A DNA stretch of 64,000 nucleotides, taken from the NCBI GenBank assembly GCA_903813345.2, contig CAIIXF020000003.1, positions 3,254,109 to 3,318,108 on the forward strand, in the 5' to 3' direction. A program made the position numbers and the translations under genes. Position 1 is the stretch's first letter; every line of letters starts with the position of its first letter. The notes beneath the pieces are model-generated. The model was not told the origin of the DNA and ran no database searches. It saw nothing but the letters and a program-made list of their open reading frames with translations. This stretch comes from Owenia fusiformis. Lineage: Eukaryota; Annelida; Polychaeta; Sabellida; Oweniidae. Positions 47,360 to 60,108 of the stretch are shown here, one piece after another.

Positions 47360-50300
47360 CTAGGCAATCAAAAACTGTTTATAGATCCTCTCTTCTTTTT
47401 CATTTTTGAACTTGGGTAAAAAATTCACTTTCACAATTTCGGAAAATCCTTCCGCTAAAGTTGGCGGAGTGAATTTCGACTTGTAAGAGTTCATGATCAT
47501 GTCATTGATTGGTTGATGAGCTGGGTTTGTTATCTTGCGGAAGGCTTCGTTGTGACGCGCCTGTTGTAAGGTTGTGTTGAAGATAAAGCATCTACAGGGA
47601 ACGCCTGCTTCCTTGGCTACACTGGTGTACCTGGAATATTTTAAAATCAAATATATTGACGTCAATGTTTTATATCATACAGTAAAACCTGTTTAAAGTG
47701 AAACACTTCCTTCAGACCCTCACATGATCACCAACTCGATGTATAATAATATCTTTTTTATTAGAAAGTCTGATTTTTAACCCCTACTTCAAAACATTAT
47801 TGCTTTTTAGAATAATAACACATATCTCTTTTTACTACACAGTGTCAAATTTCATGATTTTATGTTTTAATTACTGTAAAACGTTTTTGATTGACATATA
47901 GCAAAATGGGAACAGTGACCTCATTATGATTCACAATGTAGTTTCAATTATGGGAAAGGTTTGTCAAGTAAAGTTAAGTGTTCTTTATATAGATGTCACT
48001 TGTAGTAGTAGACAAACCCTGTAAAGGTCATGTGTTGGTCGGATATGTATTAAATAGAGGCATTTACTTTTAACTAATTATTGCCTGTGATAAAGTTTTG
48101 TAAAACTCCTAAGACGGCAGGTGTAAAAGGGTAGGAGGTCCAATCAAATTATGGTCCTACTTTCCATTGATTTATATGGTGACCTAAATAAAACTCTCCC
48201 TTACTATTGTATCCCTAATCAGGGCCAGAAAGGGCCATTAAGAAAGGGGACCATAATCCCCAGGGGACCATAATTTCTTTCACACCGGTATTATCCGTAC
48301 CTCTGTCTTGATTCTTGATCTGGGCTAGTGTTGTCTACAGCCACCTTCTGTCCCTGGCTTACAGCCTTTTTGCACGCTTGTACACATTTCTGCCAGCTGC
48401 CAAGCTGATCCTGAAGAAACAAGTACAGTGCAATCCGAAAAGTTGAACACTTCTGTGAGGGGAACAGTTTTAAGGCTCCCCTGATCAACTTATATGAATC
48501 TCTAAAGTGGAACACATCTTAAAGTGGAGCACATCATAAAGTGATAAAGTGGAGCACATTGTACAGTGCGTAAAGTGGAACACATCGTAATGTGAAACAC
48601 ATTGTAAAATAGAACACATCTTAAAGTGGAACACATCGTAAAGTGGAACACAACTTAAAGTGGAACACATTGTAAAGAGGAACACATCTTAAAGTGAAAC
48701 ACATCGTAAAGTGGAACACAACTTAAAGTGGAACACATTGTAAAGTAGAACACATCTTAAAGTGAAACACATCGTAAAGTGGAACACAACTTAAAGTGGA
48801 ACACATCGTAAAGTGGAACACATCGTAAAATGGAACACATTTTAAAGTGGAACACATCTTAAAGTGGAACACATCGTAAAATGGAACACATCTTAAGTGG
48901 AACACATCGCAGAGTGGAACATAACTTAAAGTGGAACACATCTTAAAGTGGAACACATCTTAGAGGTACCAAAGGTGTTCCATGTACACACGCTTTCGTG
49001 TATCCTCTTTCGATTTTGAATCTTTAAAAGAAGCCTCCCTAATCCAAACATCTCGCAATCTGAACTTTAAACTCATTTTTCCATCTCAATTTTTTAACTC
49101 ACATTGACATTAATAGAAACCCTGAGATGTGAAAATCTGCAAATTGGAACATTTTTTGCTAGTTCCGCAATCTGCAAATTGGAACATTTTTTGCCAGTTC
49201 CGCATTCGAATGGGACTGGTTTTATTCCAACTTAATGTTGTTGTGGTGACCAACATATTGAACACTAAGTCTTTAGCATTGTACATTTTTCTTTCCATTT
49301 TTAAAGTTTAACTAATACTAAGAAGTGGGTCATCTATGTATTCAGATTTCCTCACCCTGTTGACATGGAGATACCCAGCAGGCTTCAGATACGTCTCAGT
49401 GAAGAATGTTTTTCCAGAAGCAGGGAATCCAACTAGTACAATAATCTCCTGTCCCTCAGACACTATCTTGGCTCCTGCTGGAGTTGTCAATGGACCACTG
49501 CTGTCAACACTACCCTGGATAATAAAGATGAGCATACAGACATGAAACATACAGACATTTGAAACATACAGACATATGAAACATACTTGTAGGAGGCATA
49601 TGAAATATTGAAATGTGTGTTTGCACTGTTTTCTGCTGCATATTTTAGCTGTATTTTGAATGAATCTTTGCTTCAAACATACTTACAGGGTTAAATTCAG
49701 GCATATTAAAAGGTACTTTGCTCCAACCATACTAACAGGGTTAAATTCAGGCATATTAAAAGGTGCTTTGCTCCAACCATACTTACAGGGTTAAATTCAG
49801 GCATATTAAAAGGTGCTTTGCTCCAACCATACTTACAGGGTTAAATTCAGGCATATTAAAAGGTGCTTTACTCCAACCATACTTACAGGGTTAAATTCAG
49901 GCATATTAAAAGGTGCTTTGCTCCAACCATACTTACAGGGTTAAATTCAATTATGCTAAAAGATGATTGCTCCAACCATACTTACAGGGTTAAATTCAGG
50001 CATATTAAAAGGTGCTTTGCTTCAACCATACTTACAGGGTTAAATTCAGGCATGTTAAAAGGTGCTTTGCTCCAGCCCTGAAAAAACTCCTCTGGTGTGT
50101 AGAACTTCAGAGCTGCATTCACGGCAAACTGTAAGAAAGAGCGTGTATTTGCTTCACATAAAAGGCAATCTAAATCATTGAACTTGTATGGACATTTTAT
50201 TAGACTCGAATCTGGAAGCTGAGAACCAGCCAATTCTCGAAATTAATCATCTTTAATGCGTTTTTTTGTAGTAATACTTTTTCAATTTCCTGATCAGTCT

Positions 50301-53300
50301 TATAATCATTTAACAAATAAATGATCCTGGCTTCTCTTAGTATGCTTTTAACATCAAATCTTATTTTCAGAAATATAACTTACCAGTCTATCGGAGCAGG
50401 AGAAATCTTTTTTCATTCCAGGTGCCCATTTAACAGGTCTACCAGCAGCATCTGAAACAATGGCAAAACATATATATATATATACATATAGTGTATGATA
50501 CAATTATATACAATTTGTGATACAATAATATACAATTTGAGATACAATAATATACAATTTGAGATACAATAATATACAATTCGAGATACAATAATATACA
50601 ATTTGAGATACAATAATATACAATTCGAGATACAATAATAAACAATTTGAGATACAATAATATACAATTTGAGATACAATAATAAACAATTTGAGATACA
50701 ATAATATACAATTCGAGATACAATATGACTTACTAATAACATCATGAATATATTTAATATATCCTAGATTTTTTTCCTTTTCAGTGTTTATTTGAAAGGT
50801 CTATCATTTTACTTTTTCATTATTTTTTTTACCTCCAACATAGTAACTCTGACTGATATCAACTTTCACCCCGTTATTGCATTCATCCACCAGATGGTGC
50901 CACATACCAAGTGATGGCTTTCGATAAATTCCAGATGATATTGAAACAAACACCTGAAATGGAAATAAACACCAATGATGCATCGCTAAAAACGGAAAAA
51001 GGAACTACTACTGGTGGATGGGTTCGTAGGAAAATTAAGTGAATGTCCTTTACTGCATCATCAGCAGGCATCTCAGATCGTCACATTTCACCCCTTAGCC
51101 TGTATGCATAATCTGAGTGGGGCAGCGATGGTTTGTACAATAGAATAACAGAAAACTTCCAAGAAAAGCTCATTTTAAGAGACAAACAACAAGTATTTAA
51201 CAACAGTTAGCTGTTTTGTATCATACTTGTACAGTACTGCTTCACATTGAATTAAAACTTTTACAAAATCAATGAATTAGTATCTGGATAATCCTTACAT
51301 ATTTTTTGCTTTTTTTGTTTTATATTTGACTGTGTCACTTTACATTTAAGAATATATAAACATTCAAAATCTTGATAGCATTTGAATTTGGGGGTTTAAG
51401 CTACATGTTTTCAAGAGAATTGAGTAATGAGAAATTAATGAAATTAGCGCTATTCTAAATGCCATGAGTACTATTTTAGTGCTTGGAATATCTCCTCTTG
51501 TACATGAGAATTATGGGATAAATTCTCCTCTTGTACAAGGAATTATGGGTTGAGTTCTCCTTTTCTAATTACTTACACCACTGAGTACCAAGGTATTAGA
51601 AAATCGTTACAATTATGATTCTGAAATATGAGACAATAATCACTTGGGTCAATACATAACAAGTACATACATGTTACAAGTATATACATGTTACAAGCAT
51701 ATGCATGTTACAGGTATATATATGTTACAAGTATAAATGTTACAAGTATATATACATATTACAAGTATATACATGTAACAAGTATATGCATGTTACAGGT
51801 ATATATATATGTTACAAGTATATATATGTAACAAGTATAAATGTTACAAGTATATATACATATTACAAGTATATACATGTAACAAGTATATGCATGTTAC
51901 AGGTATATATATGTTACAAGTATATACATATTACAAGTATAAATGTTACAAGTATATATACATGTAACAAGTATATGCATGTTACAGGTATATATATGTT
52001 ACAAGTATATATATGTTTCAAGTATATACATGTAGCTAAACCACTCCAACGTCTTAAATTCTTACCTGTACAGGAACTCCTATAGCTTTAACAATGTTAG
52101 CAACCTTCCTCTGGAAATCTGGGACTTTAACACTGCCTTTCTTTATGCCCATCTATAGAAAAAAATATATATCATATATATATGATATATAATAATATAT
52201 ATCATATTACTGATTGGTATAGTTCATCTTTGATCCAATGGTATTTCACTTTGTGGCAGGAGTGAAGCCCAATGTTGGAGGAAGGTACATATACATACAT
52301 GTAAATAATAAACAAACTGTCTTACGATTTCAACATACATTTCATATCATTTCAAGTAATATACTACTATAGAAGAAAACCCTCTAAAAGAAAGGCCAAA
52401 AAGCAAGTTGTCCTCCAGATGGCTATGGTGTTGAAGAGCGAGCTAGCTGTAAAAGTGAGAGTATGAAATGTGGCAGCTAGTGATATTTCATCATTTTAAC
52501 TAAATAGATACAGACCATCGGATATTTTCACATTGGAAATAATATTGTAATTGACTGGTCCATATTGCCATTTACCAGCTTTGTAAGGGGAGGCATCAAA
52601 AGTTCGATGTCGGATCGGAAACTAAATAAATCTAGTTTTGACTCTGACCCCCCCCCTCCCCCAAAACTAAATACCATGAAAGTTGATCGCTGACTTCCAG
52701 TTTGAGAATTTGATAAATTATTGCTAAACACGATCTAGTTTTTGTTAATTCCTATCGTAATTTGCGGCTTTAACAACTATTGATAGAATAGAATCCATTG
52801 GAATGATCTTCATGAAGAAAGCATCAGGTAAAATCTTTATCTTTTAACCATTCCAGGGCATTCTGAGTCAAAATTGCCAAAAATTTGAAATGTTGAAATT
52901 TGTCGAATAGCAAACTGAAATGGATTTGAACCCCCTCCCCCTAACTAGATTTATTTAGTTTTCTATCCGACATCGAACTTTTGATGCCTCCCCCAACTGG
53001 TCCAAAATGCTGACCAGTACTAACAAGATAATCCCAGGTAGATCCCTATTTTCTTACCTGATTAGTGAAGAATACAATCTTATAGCCAGAATTGTGAAGA
53101 TCCTGCAACTTTCGTTTCACTTCAGGAAACTGGAGTCTGAAATATGAATGTATGGGGTAAAACAAAGCACTGCAGTATATTTAAATACGGCTATCCTCAA
53201 GTCATTAATTGCTACTTATTCCGGGTGTAGCTACCCTTCATCATATTTACAATTTACAACTTGGAATATAAATGTCTTGGATAAAACAAGATAAACTTAC

Positions 53301-56300
53301 AATATAGTCATATAAACCTAAAATACAGTCATATAAACCTACAATACAATCATACCTACAATATTGTCATATAAACCTACAATACAGTCATCATCTGATG
53401 TCACAAATCATAAGAAGATATTGAATATAGTTACATAATTATGTACGCAGGGCATTTCATATTTACCCCCTCCCCATACTTTATACTTGTAGTACTGTCA
53501 CCTAGCTGGTATGTAAAATATATTCCAATTTGGGACTTTCAGTTTTGTATACCCTTTTTTTATTTCTTCTAGTGAAGGTTCAGAATAAAACAATGACTAT
53601 AATGGGAATTAATCTTAACTCATGCGTCATCTCCCAGGTGGTCAACTTCCTCATTATAGACCAATCCAGAAAATCCTGCCACCTATTGTTTATGATGTCA
53701 TTATTTCAGTTTCATCGCAGAAATAGCATTAATATATTGCTAATTTTCTTTTAACTTGCTTGCGAATATTACTGGCTGTAAAGTATGACATCATAAATGT
53801 AGTCAATATACACTAGTTTCCTTGGTTCATGAAAATAGGCCAGGATATATTGGAAAGATCTAGTAATTTGTCCCTTATTGACCCAACTCATCCTCCTAAG
53901 CAGGTATCCAGAATCCATACCTCCTTCTTCCCCCTGCTATATCCAATATGGAAGCGCCCGATTAAACTGAATCATGTGATCTAATTATGCGCAATGACTT
54001 ATACATAATTTCTGTTGCAGTGTTGCGACAGCCAATCAGATTGCAAGATCTTAATTGGGGGAAATGCTAACTGCTTATCGCAGGGGGTAAAAAGAAAGAA
54101 TATATTCTGGATTTTGAAGCCCTGTGATCGGAGGATGACCCAATTGGGATCTGTGATTTTGGCTCTGCCTGGTTCAAAGAGAAATTCGTAACATTATAAG
54201 GTCAACTTACTTCCAATCATCAGGATTCTTCGCAAATCTTGCACCAGATTTTGTCACGATGATGGTGCCATCTATATCAAAACTAGCCACCTATCAAATA
54301 TAGGCATTCAAAAGATTCAATGAATAGTTTAAACTATTTTTAACATTATTCTGCAATAATAGTTTGAAAGTGACTTACAGTTAGAAGTGTCACAGAGCAT
54401 AAAAATTTGAAACGGTTTGGTTCGGAATAGAACAATCGTGGAACGGTTTTGAATCCTCAGTGTATCTAGCATGCATAAAATAAGTTGATCAACTTGGTCT
54501 ATCTGGTAACAAAAAGCCCTTGAAATCGCTTCAATAAAAAGGATTGAAAAAATGACCTTTTCCCAGTTTTGTAACAACTTATGGTCAAAAGCAATGAAAA
54601 GGTAAATGTTTTGTTCCCTGTTCCAATCGAAGAGCCTAAACCCTGTGGGTCGGAGCAAAATCAGGTATCCGTGACATCTCTACTTAGTACTTACAGTGTT
54701 ATAACATTTAAAGTTTGTATATTCAGTCCATAAGCTTGCAAAGATGACAGTAAAGTGATTCTTTTAAGTGAACATATTTCAAAATTTCAATTTTCATTAT
54801 CGTGAAGACAAAATTGGTATCTACGAGTGTTGATTGTTTGTATATCTTTGTATGTATGGATGTCATCCCAATGTCTTGGATGACTTAATACTTTTATTTG
54901 GCAACATCTAGAGAAAATTGATTTTGCAATTTTCCTTTAATTATACCTTATTTCTAGGGGTGGATCCCTTGGCAGTATACACCATCAATGTCATTGGTTT
55001 AACCATATCCCATTTGTCCTCAGAGGCAGTACTAGGATTGTTACTTGTGGAGGGTAGGTTGGGTTCCACATCAAGAGAGCCATCTTGCTTATTTACTTGA
55101 TTATTTCTTCCCTTTAAAAATAAAATGTGAATGCAATTTTGTTAAATGAGGAACAAATTCAATAATTAATCGTGAGCGTTTTTTAATGAAGTTATTAAGT
55201 AATTGAAAAATCCTGATTTCACATTTCAGACAAAAAAGGGTCAAATTATAAATCATGATTTGTCCCCATTTTGACTTCATAAATATTTTAATAATGATAA
55301 TGGACAGATTACAATCATGACAATTTTTATGGTGTGAGGAAAATACAAAATGAACTCCTACCTGTGCCACCTCTCTTGCCTTACGACGTTCTTCAGCTGC
55401 TTTCTTCAACGCTTCAAATTGTTTATCAGAATCACTTTCATCTTCCGAACCAGATATATCCTTCATGTTATTTCCATTTGTTGATGAACTCGGAGCATCA
55501 GTTTTGAATTTTTTCCAACTCGCATTGTGGTCGTCACTATTTTCTTGTTTTCGCTTTGTTGATGGTTTGAAGTATGAGTCAATAGTGGAACCCTTAACTG
55601 ATGATTTGGGCGTCCCATTTAAGGCTGTTGATTTGAATATGACGGAATGTGGGTACTGGGAGCCAATGATGCATAAAATTGAGTTGCCTTTCCACGAGAC
55701 TGAATCTCCTCTAGTGATTGGTTCCCCATTTATAGATGCACTACGGGAGCCTAGTTGTTTAACTTCCACAGTCTTAGTTTCATAATTAGCTGTCAACTCC
55801 ACTGAAAAAGAAATTCAGTAAAGGTGAATAAATCAAATAAGTAGGAGTTATAAACAATGTATGAATGTAACAAAATAGAAAAAAAAATAAATAAATAAAA
55901 AAAAGTAGGAGTTGTGATAGAATGGTGTTAAGCAATATAATTAAAAATACATGTTATACATTTCCGCTAGTCAGATTGGCTAACGAAACAACCTTTTTTG
56001 GGGTTGCCCACTCCGCCTTGCAGTCTAGGGTGCTAGAACAAACTCAGATAGGTGTATTTTATTCATCATGTGTTAAACAGCTTCATATTATGTGACGACC
56101 CATGTTAACATGGGACTAGTTTAAGTTTAATGATAAGTAGTCAGGTCTCATAATGTAATTATAATCTAAACTTACATTGTTGTCTTGAGCATTTGATGTC
56201 AACAATCTTCATTTCTGGTGTACGTCCAATCACAACAGGGATTTTGTCAGGTAGCGTGATAGGCTCGTGAGAATTATTCTCACACTTGAGTAAACATACA

Positions 56301-56317
56301 CTTTCGCCCGTTGCCAT
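47360..56317 (-). CDS. PNKP: PNKP, bifunctional polynucleotide kinase 3'-phosphatase
   Basis: Twelve minus-strand exons: 56317-56176, 55801-55362, 55111-54947, 54290-54211, 53136-53058, 52152-52066, 50953-50833, 50451-50384, 50128-50036, 49514-49356, 48410-48301 and 47630-47360. All are GT-AG with consistent phases, giving 604 aa. FHA domain, residues ~1-110 ([16 protein letters not shown]), which in known PNKPs binds phosphorylated XRCC1/XRCC4. A long polar, Lys-rich linker ([24 protein letters not shown]) explains the extra length over human PNKP (~520 aa). HAD phosphatase: FDIDGT with Asp254 and Asp256, then VFFTNQMGIKKG and SGIYRKP. Kinase: Walker A GFPASGKT at 454-461, then DNTSPD and GVPCRCF. 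It restores 5'-phosphate and 3'-hydroxyl ends in break repair in the nucleus. A junction-derived minisatellite follows exon 9, and a MITE end lies about 7 bp past the exon 11 donor. Confidence 0.95.
48119..48289. mobile_element. MITE, GGTGTAAAAGGGTAGGAGGT family
   Basis: Starts CAGGTGTAAAAGGGTAGGAG and ends ATAATTTCTTTCACACCGG; the interior has ATTGATTTATATGGTGACCT and CAGGGCCAGAAAGGGCC. Copies at 58,655-58,845 and 60,265-60,452. This one ends ~7 bp from the PNKP exon 11 splice donor. Confidence 0.85.
48490..48965. repeat. GTGGAACACATCTTAAA minisatellite
   Basis: About 27 units of 16-18 bp, AAAGTGGAACACATC(T/G)TA, in PNKP intron 10. It apparently grew from the GAACAC words of an ACAGTGCAATCC...TTGAACACTTC repeat beginning at 48,425. 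The repeated Met/Phe/Cys open frames are artefacts. Confidence 0.9.
49681..50090 (-). repeat. 50-bp array of the PNKP exon 9 / intron 9 junction
   Basis: Read on the minus strand, each unit is the last ~38 nt of exon 9 (GGAGCAAAGCACCTTTTAA, CATGCCTGAATTTAACCCT) followed by the first ~12 nt of intron 9 (GTAAGTATGGTT). The genuine donor is 50,035-50,031. Further donor copies lie at 50-bp spacing down to 49,681, eight in all. One unit is a base shorter with several changes, and one donor is mutated to GTTAGT (49,731). Confidence 0.95.
50490..50725. repeat. 24-bp AT-rich minisatellite in PNKP intron 7
   Basis: About nine units of GAGATACAATAATATACAAT-type, following a TATATA tract, within 50 bp of the exon 8 acceptor. 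The hydrophobic repeat frames on the minus strand have no family resemblance. Confidence 0.9.
51655..52035. repeat. GTTACAAGTATATACAT minisatellite in PNKP intron 6
   Basis: About 20 units of 16-18 bp, ending ~30 bp from the exon 6 donor at 52,065. Open frames rich in Tyr, Cys and Lys are periodic artefacts. Confidence 0.9.
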
Positions 56318-56582
56318 TTTTAATGTTTCTTGTACACTATTTTAATGCTTGGACCTACTCCTTTGATGAATCGTAGTTATAGACAGAATTTGCCCCTGAT
56401 GATACTCTAAGTTACTGCCGATTTGAAGTTTTAAATGTAAGTGCGAGTAATGTTCAGTCACTCTATATAAGTATTTACAAAGTCCCCTTCCCTTATCCAG
56501 TATATAATGTATTTACACCAACTATAGTTTTGCCCCTGTGCAACTGTCTATGTACAGTGTTGAATAGACCAGGCCGCTAAGT

Positions 56583-56837
<255 letters not shown>

Positions 56838-57449
56838 TTACCGATACTTGATAACTATTTGTAACGATTAAAATAGTGTAATTCAAGTTTTATTGCAAAT
56901 ATTTTTCATTTTTTGTCTTGTTGGCACAGGTGCATGTGAAATACGTCATCAGTTTATGTGTTGTTGCAATAGAATTGCGCCCGCCAATTTATAAAAGCTA
57001 AGTCCCCTTGAGCTAAGTCCGAACGTTTGGACACAAGAGACGCAACGGGCAGGATCAGATCTAGACTATATCCTATTTAGTCTGAATTATATTCAGACTA
57101 TAAGGCACCTATGTTAAAGTTTGGTAATATGAAATATTTGTTTACATAGGAAGTGCTATTCAAAATGGCCGATTGGTAAAATTAATTTGCACATTTGTTA
57201 CTTCAACTAGCTTTATTTCCACTTGACAATATGCTATGTTACTTTTTATTGCATTTAATTGTACCTTACTATTTAATTGAAATTTTGTAATGTTTATTTT
57301 ATTGAAGAAATGGTTCCTCTAATTGATAATTTTGTGCAAAAAATTTCACTGCAATTTCCACAGGAAAGTAGTACATCATAACAGACTGACTTCTAGTCAG
57401 TCTGTTGGATACATACTAGGATCAGATCTATAGGGAAAAAATCTTTAGG

Positions 57450-57720
57450 CAGTGGCGGATCCAGGAACCAACAGGGGGGGGGCCCAAATTTGCGGTCAGA
57501 GAAAAAACCTCCTAAAACCGAAAAGTGGGCCCAAATTTTGAAAATTTGAGGCCTTGAAAATAAGGCCTTAGAAGGCACAATAATGACCAAAAGGCCCACT
57601 TTTGGGGCCTTTTTTGGCCTATAATTTTTTTGGGCCCAACTTTTTTTCCGAGGCTGGGCCAACCTTAGAGGGGGGGGGGGGGGGGGCGGGCCCCATGGCC
57701 CCCCCCCCCGTTTCCGCCAT
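57450..57720. mobile_element. GGCGGATCC...TTTCCGCC dispersed repeat
   Basis: Starts CAGTGGCGGATCCAGGAACC, ends CCGTTTCCGCCAT, with long G and C runs at the tips and GGGCCCAAATTTTG, AAAAGGCCCACTTTTGGGGC inside. Sister of 44,765-45,010. Confidence 0.75.
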
Positions 57721-57889
57721 AGTTAGTGGGGAGGGGGGGGGCAGGTCTTCCCCCTCAACCGATAAGGGTTAAAATAATTTCTTTTCTTCGTGCAAGAACA
57801 TATCATGCTTTCTCGTCATTGTTTAGTGACATTAATTTCATGAGATCAACCGAGTTAGAGCTGGTCGTTCGTCTTATAAAACCTATTGC

Positions 57890-58645
57890 TTAAGGGAACA
57901 TGGGGCGGCCCTAAAAATTTAGTTTTAAGTTGTTCTGTACGGGATATTTTCTTATCTGTCAATCATCGCGCATATTGATGTTCCACTTTATTAATGGTTT
58001 GTGGTTTACATTTTTCGAGTGTTTTATACTTGCCTAGGACTATTTTTGTGTTTTAAACCAAAATTAATCAATTACAAGACTAGCCCACACATCTTATCTC
58101 AGACGTTCAAACCGTTGACAGATAAAGTATTCTTAACCCCTACCATAATTCTAGTCATTTGATATTTGTCGGAAGGAAATAAGGTACAGACCAAATGTTA
58201 AAATCGTTTATTTGAAAACCAATTATTCTTGTACAATAAGACTTTTGTATGTTATAACATGTGTGGGCCGTTTTGCCCCAAAGACATGTGGATTTTCAAA
58301 TAGACGTCATTTAATTTGCCTAATATTTGAAGCTCGAAACTTTTACAAATTAAGAATAAATATGCGTACTCAATGTAAAATGTTAAATCAAAACGATGTT
58401 CTATTGTTGCCGGATTGTTTAGAGATTCTCGTGGGAGGGGTGATTTGCAAAAAAGAGAGTGAAAAATAGTATTACCTCTTACGTATAGCGAGACGCTACT
58501 TGGTTAAAAATGGTCGGTCGAGAAGGTGGCGGAAATTTCAAAATTTGATTATGTGACCTTTGAAGAACCATCTTTTTATAGTTCAAAAGTATATTTCGAT
58601 GGGCCACTTTGCCCCAAAGGGCCGTTTTGCCCCATGTTCCCTTAA
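57890..58645. mobile_element. 755-bp element with TTAAGGGAACATGGGGC ends
   Basis: The left TTAAGGGAACATGGGGCGGC is mirrored by the right GTTTTGCCCCATGTTCCCTTAA, preceded by GGGCC. An internal GGGCCGTTTTGCCCCAAAG copy is at 58,264. The 85-codon plus-strand frame at 58,212 has no recognisable domain. Non-autonomous. Confidence 0.75.
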
Positions 58646-58654
58646 TCCCCCTAC

Positions 58655-58845
58655 CAGGTGTTTAAAAGGGTAACTTAGGTGGTCCTATCAAATTTTGGTC
58701 CTACTCTCTATTGATTTATATGGTGACCTAGGCTAATTACAATCATTTTCCTTATTATTTATACACAGTCAGGGCCAGTAGGGCCGTAAGGAAGGGGGAC
58801 CATAATCCATAATCCCCAGGGGACCATAATTTCTTTCACACCGGT
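58655..58845. mobile_element. MITE copy, GGTGTTTAAAAGGGTA family
   Basis: Matches 48,119-48,289 through ATTGATTTATATGGTGACCT, AGGGCCAGTAGGGCC and ATAATTTCTTTCACACCGG. It abuts the 57,890 element. Confidence 0.85.
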
Positions 58846-59430
58846 TTGACTACTATTCTGTATGGATTGATTGAATGAAAGAATGTTGTGTTCACCCATT
58901 CTTTCAAATCGTGTTGAGGAACGCGTTTATCAATAAAATTGAGTATTTCGGATGAACGGAAAGTTTTAACTTTTGTTGTTCAAAGTTTTAAAAGGCGAGA
59001 AAAAATTGTCCAACAACTCTTTTTTCAAAAAATTCAAAAGCAACATTAGAAGCAATATTTGAATGTTGCAAAAATATTTTCAAACTTTGAATCGGGCGTT
59101 TGAATTATATCCTGGGCGTAATAGGAAATATACATTCTGGTACTCATCACATCCTTCTGTTTTCTACCAGGAAATAACTTATCATGATATCTAATGATGG
59201 AAAATGAATAGGCGTGTCATTTGATATTCTGTTTAGTTTGGATGGTTATAGCCGAGTCTTTGCGCGAGTTTTTAATTGTTACCTGTTACTATCGTTAACT
59301 TTTATTACCGTTAACTGCTTCCCACTACCATCACTCAGCGCTTTCACGCAGTAGCACCAAATGGGAAATAAACGAACCTATAATTTACTTTAATTGATTC
59401 AGGTTTAGTCATTTAATTTCGAATTGAAAA

Positions 59431-60076
59431 ATGAGAAGGCAGCCATCGGAGAAAAATATGTCGGCCCGGATAACGTGGATTTGTGTTTTAAACTTACATC
59501 TCTTTACACTGAGCAGTTCTATGAAAATACCATACGGTGAGTTTCAGAATTTTTTGATTATATGTACCAGGTAACAAGAAAAACTCTTTAAGGATATATA
59601 TTTTGTCTTTAAAGCTATTTACAATACATTTTGAAATCAAAACTTTCAAGCTAATCAATGTGGCACTAACATTTCGATTTTCACTGCAAATTCTATCATT
59701 CTACAAGTACAGTCTTTTTATAAAGAAAAAACATGTTTCAAAATACAGAACCTACCTACACATTTGACGAACGATCTAATTTACCACGAAGTGGCTGGTT
59801 CAAATTAAATTGTAAAAACCTGAATGTATGGTTAAACGGCTTAATTTTCGTTTGTATGTTTGTTTGCACATTTGTTTGAAAAGCACAGTCAAATAAGAAA
59901 CAAAAATATTCTTTCTATTTTATTCTTAGACTGTATAGTGACGTATGATAAGTCTATAGTTCCTGGAGGTACACGCTATGAAGACATAGAGAAAAAGTTC
60001 TCCCAAGAAAGTTGCAGAAAAAAATGTGAAGAGGTAACCAAACAATTTTAAAGATTAGATTAAGAATAAATAAAGT

Positions 60077-60108
<32 letters not shown>

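Noticed and set aside
50413-50745. Hydrophobic repeat protein ([17 protein letters not shown] pattern), minus strand
   Set aside because: Periodic translation of a 24-bp AT-rich minisatellite within a PNKP intron; open in three frames at once.
51705-52085. Tyr/Cys/Lys-rich 126-codon frame
   Set aside because: Translation of the GTTACAAGTATATACAT repeat running into PNKP exon 6 on the opposite strand.
58212-58469. 85-codon frame on the plus strand
   Set aside because: Lies inside the inverted-repeat element at 57,890-58,645 and has no recognisable motif.
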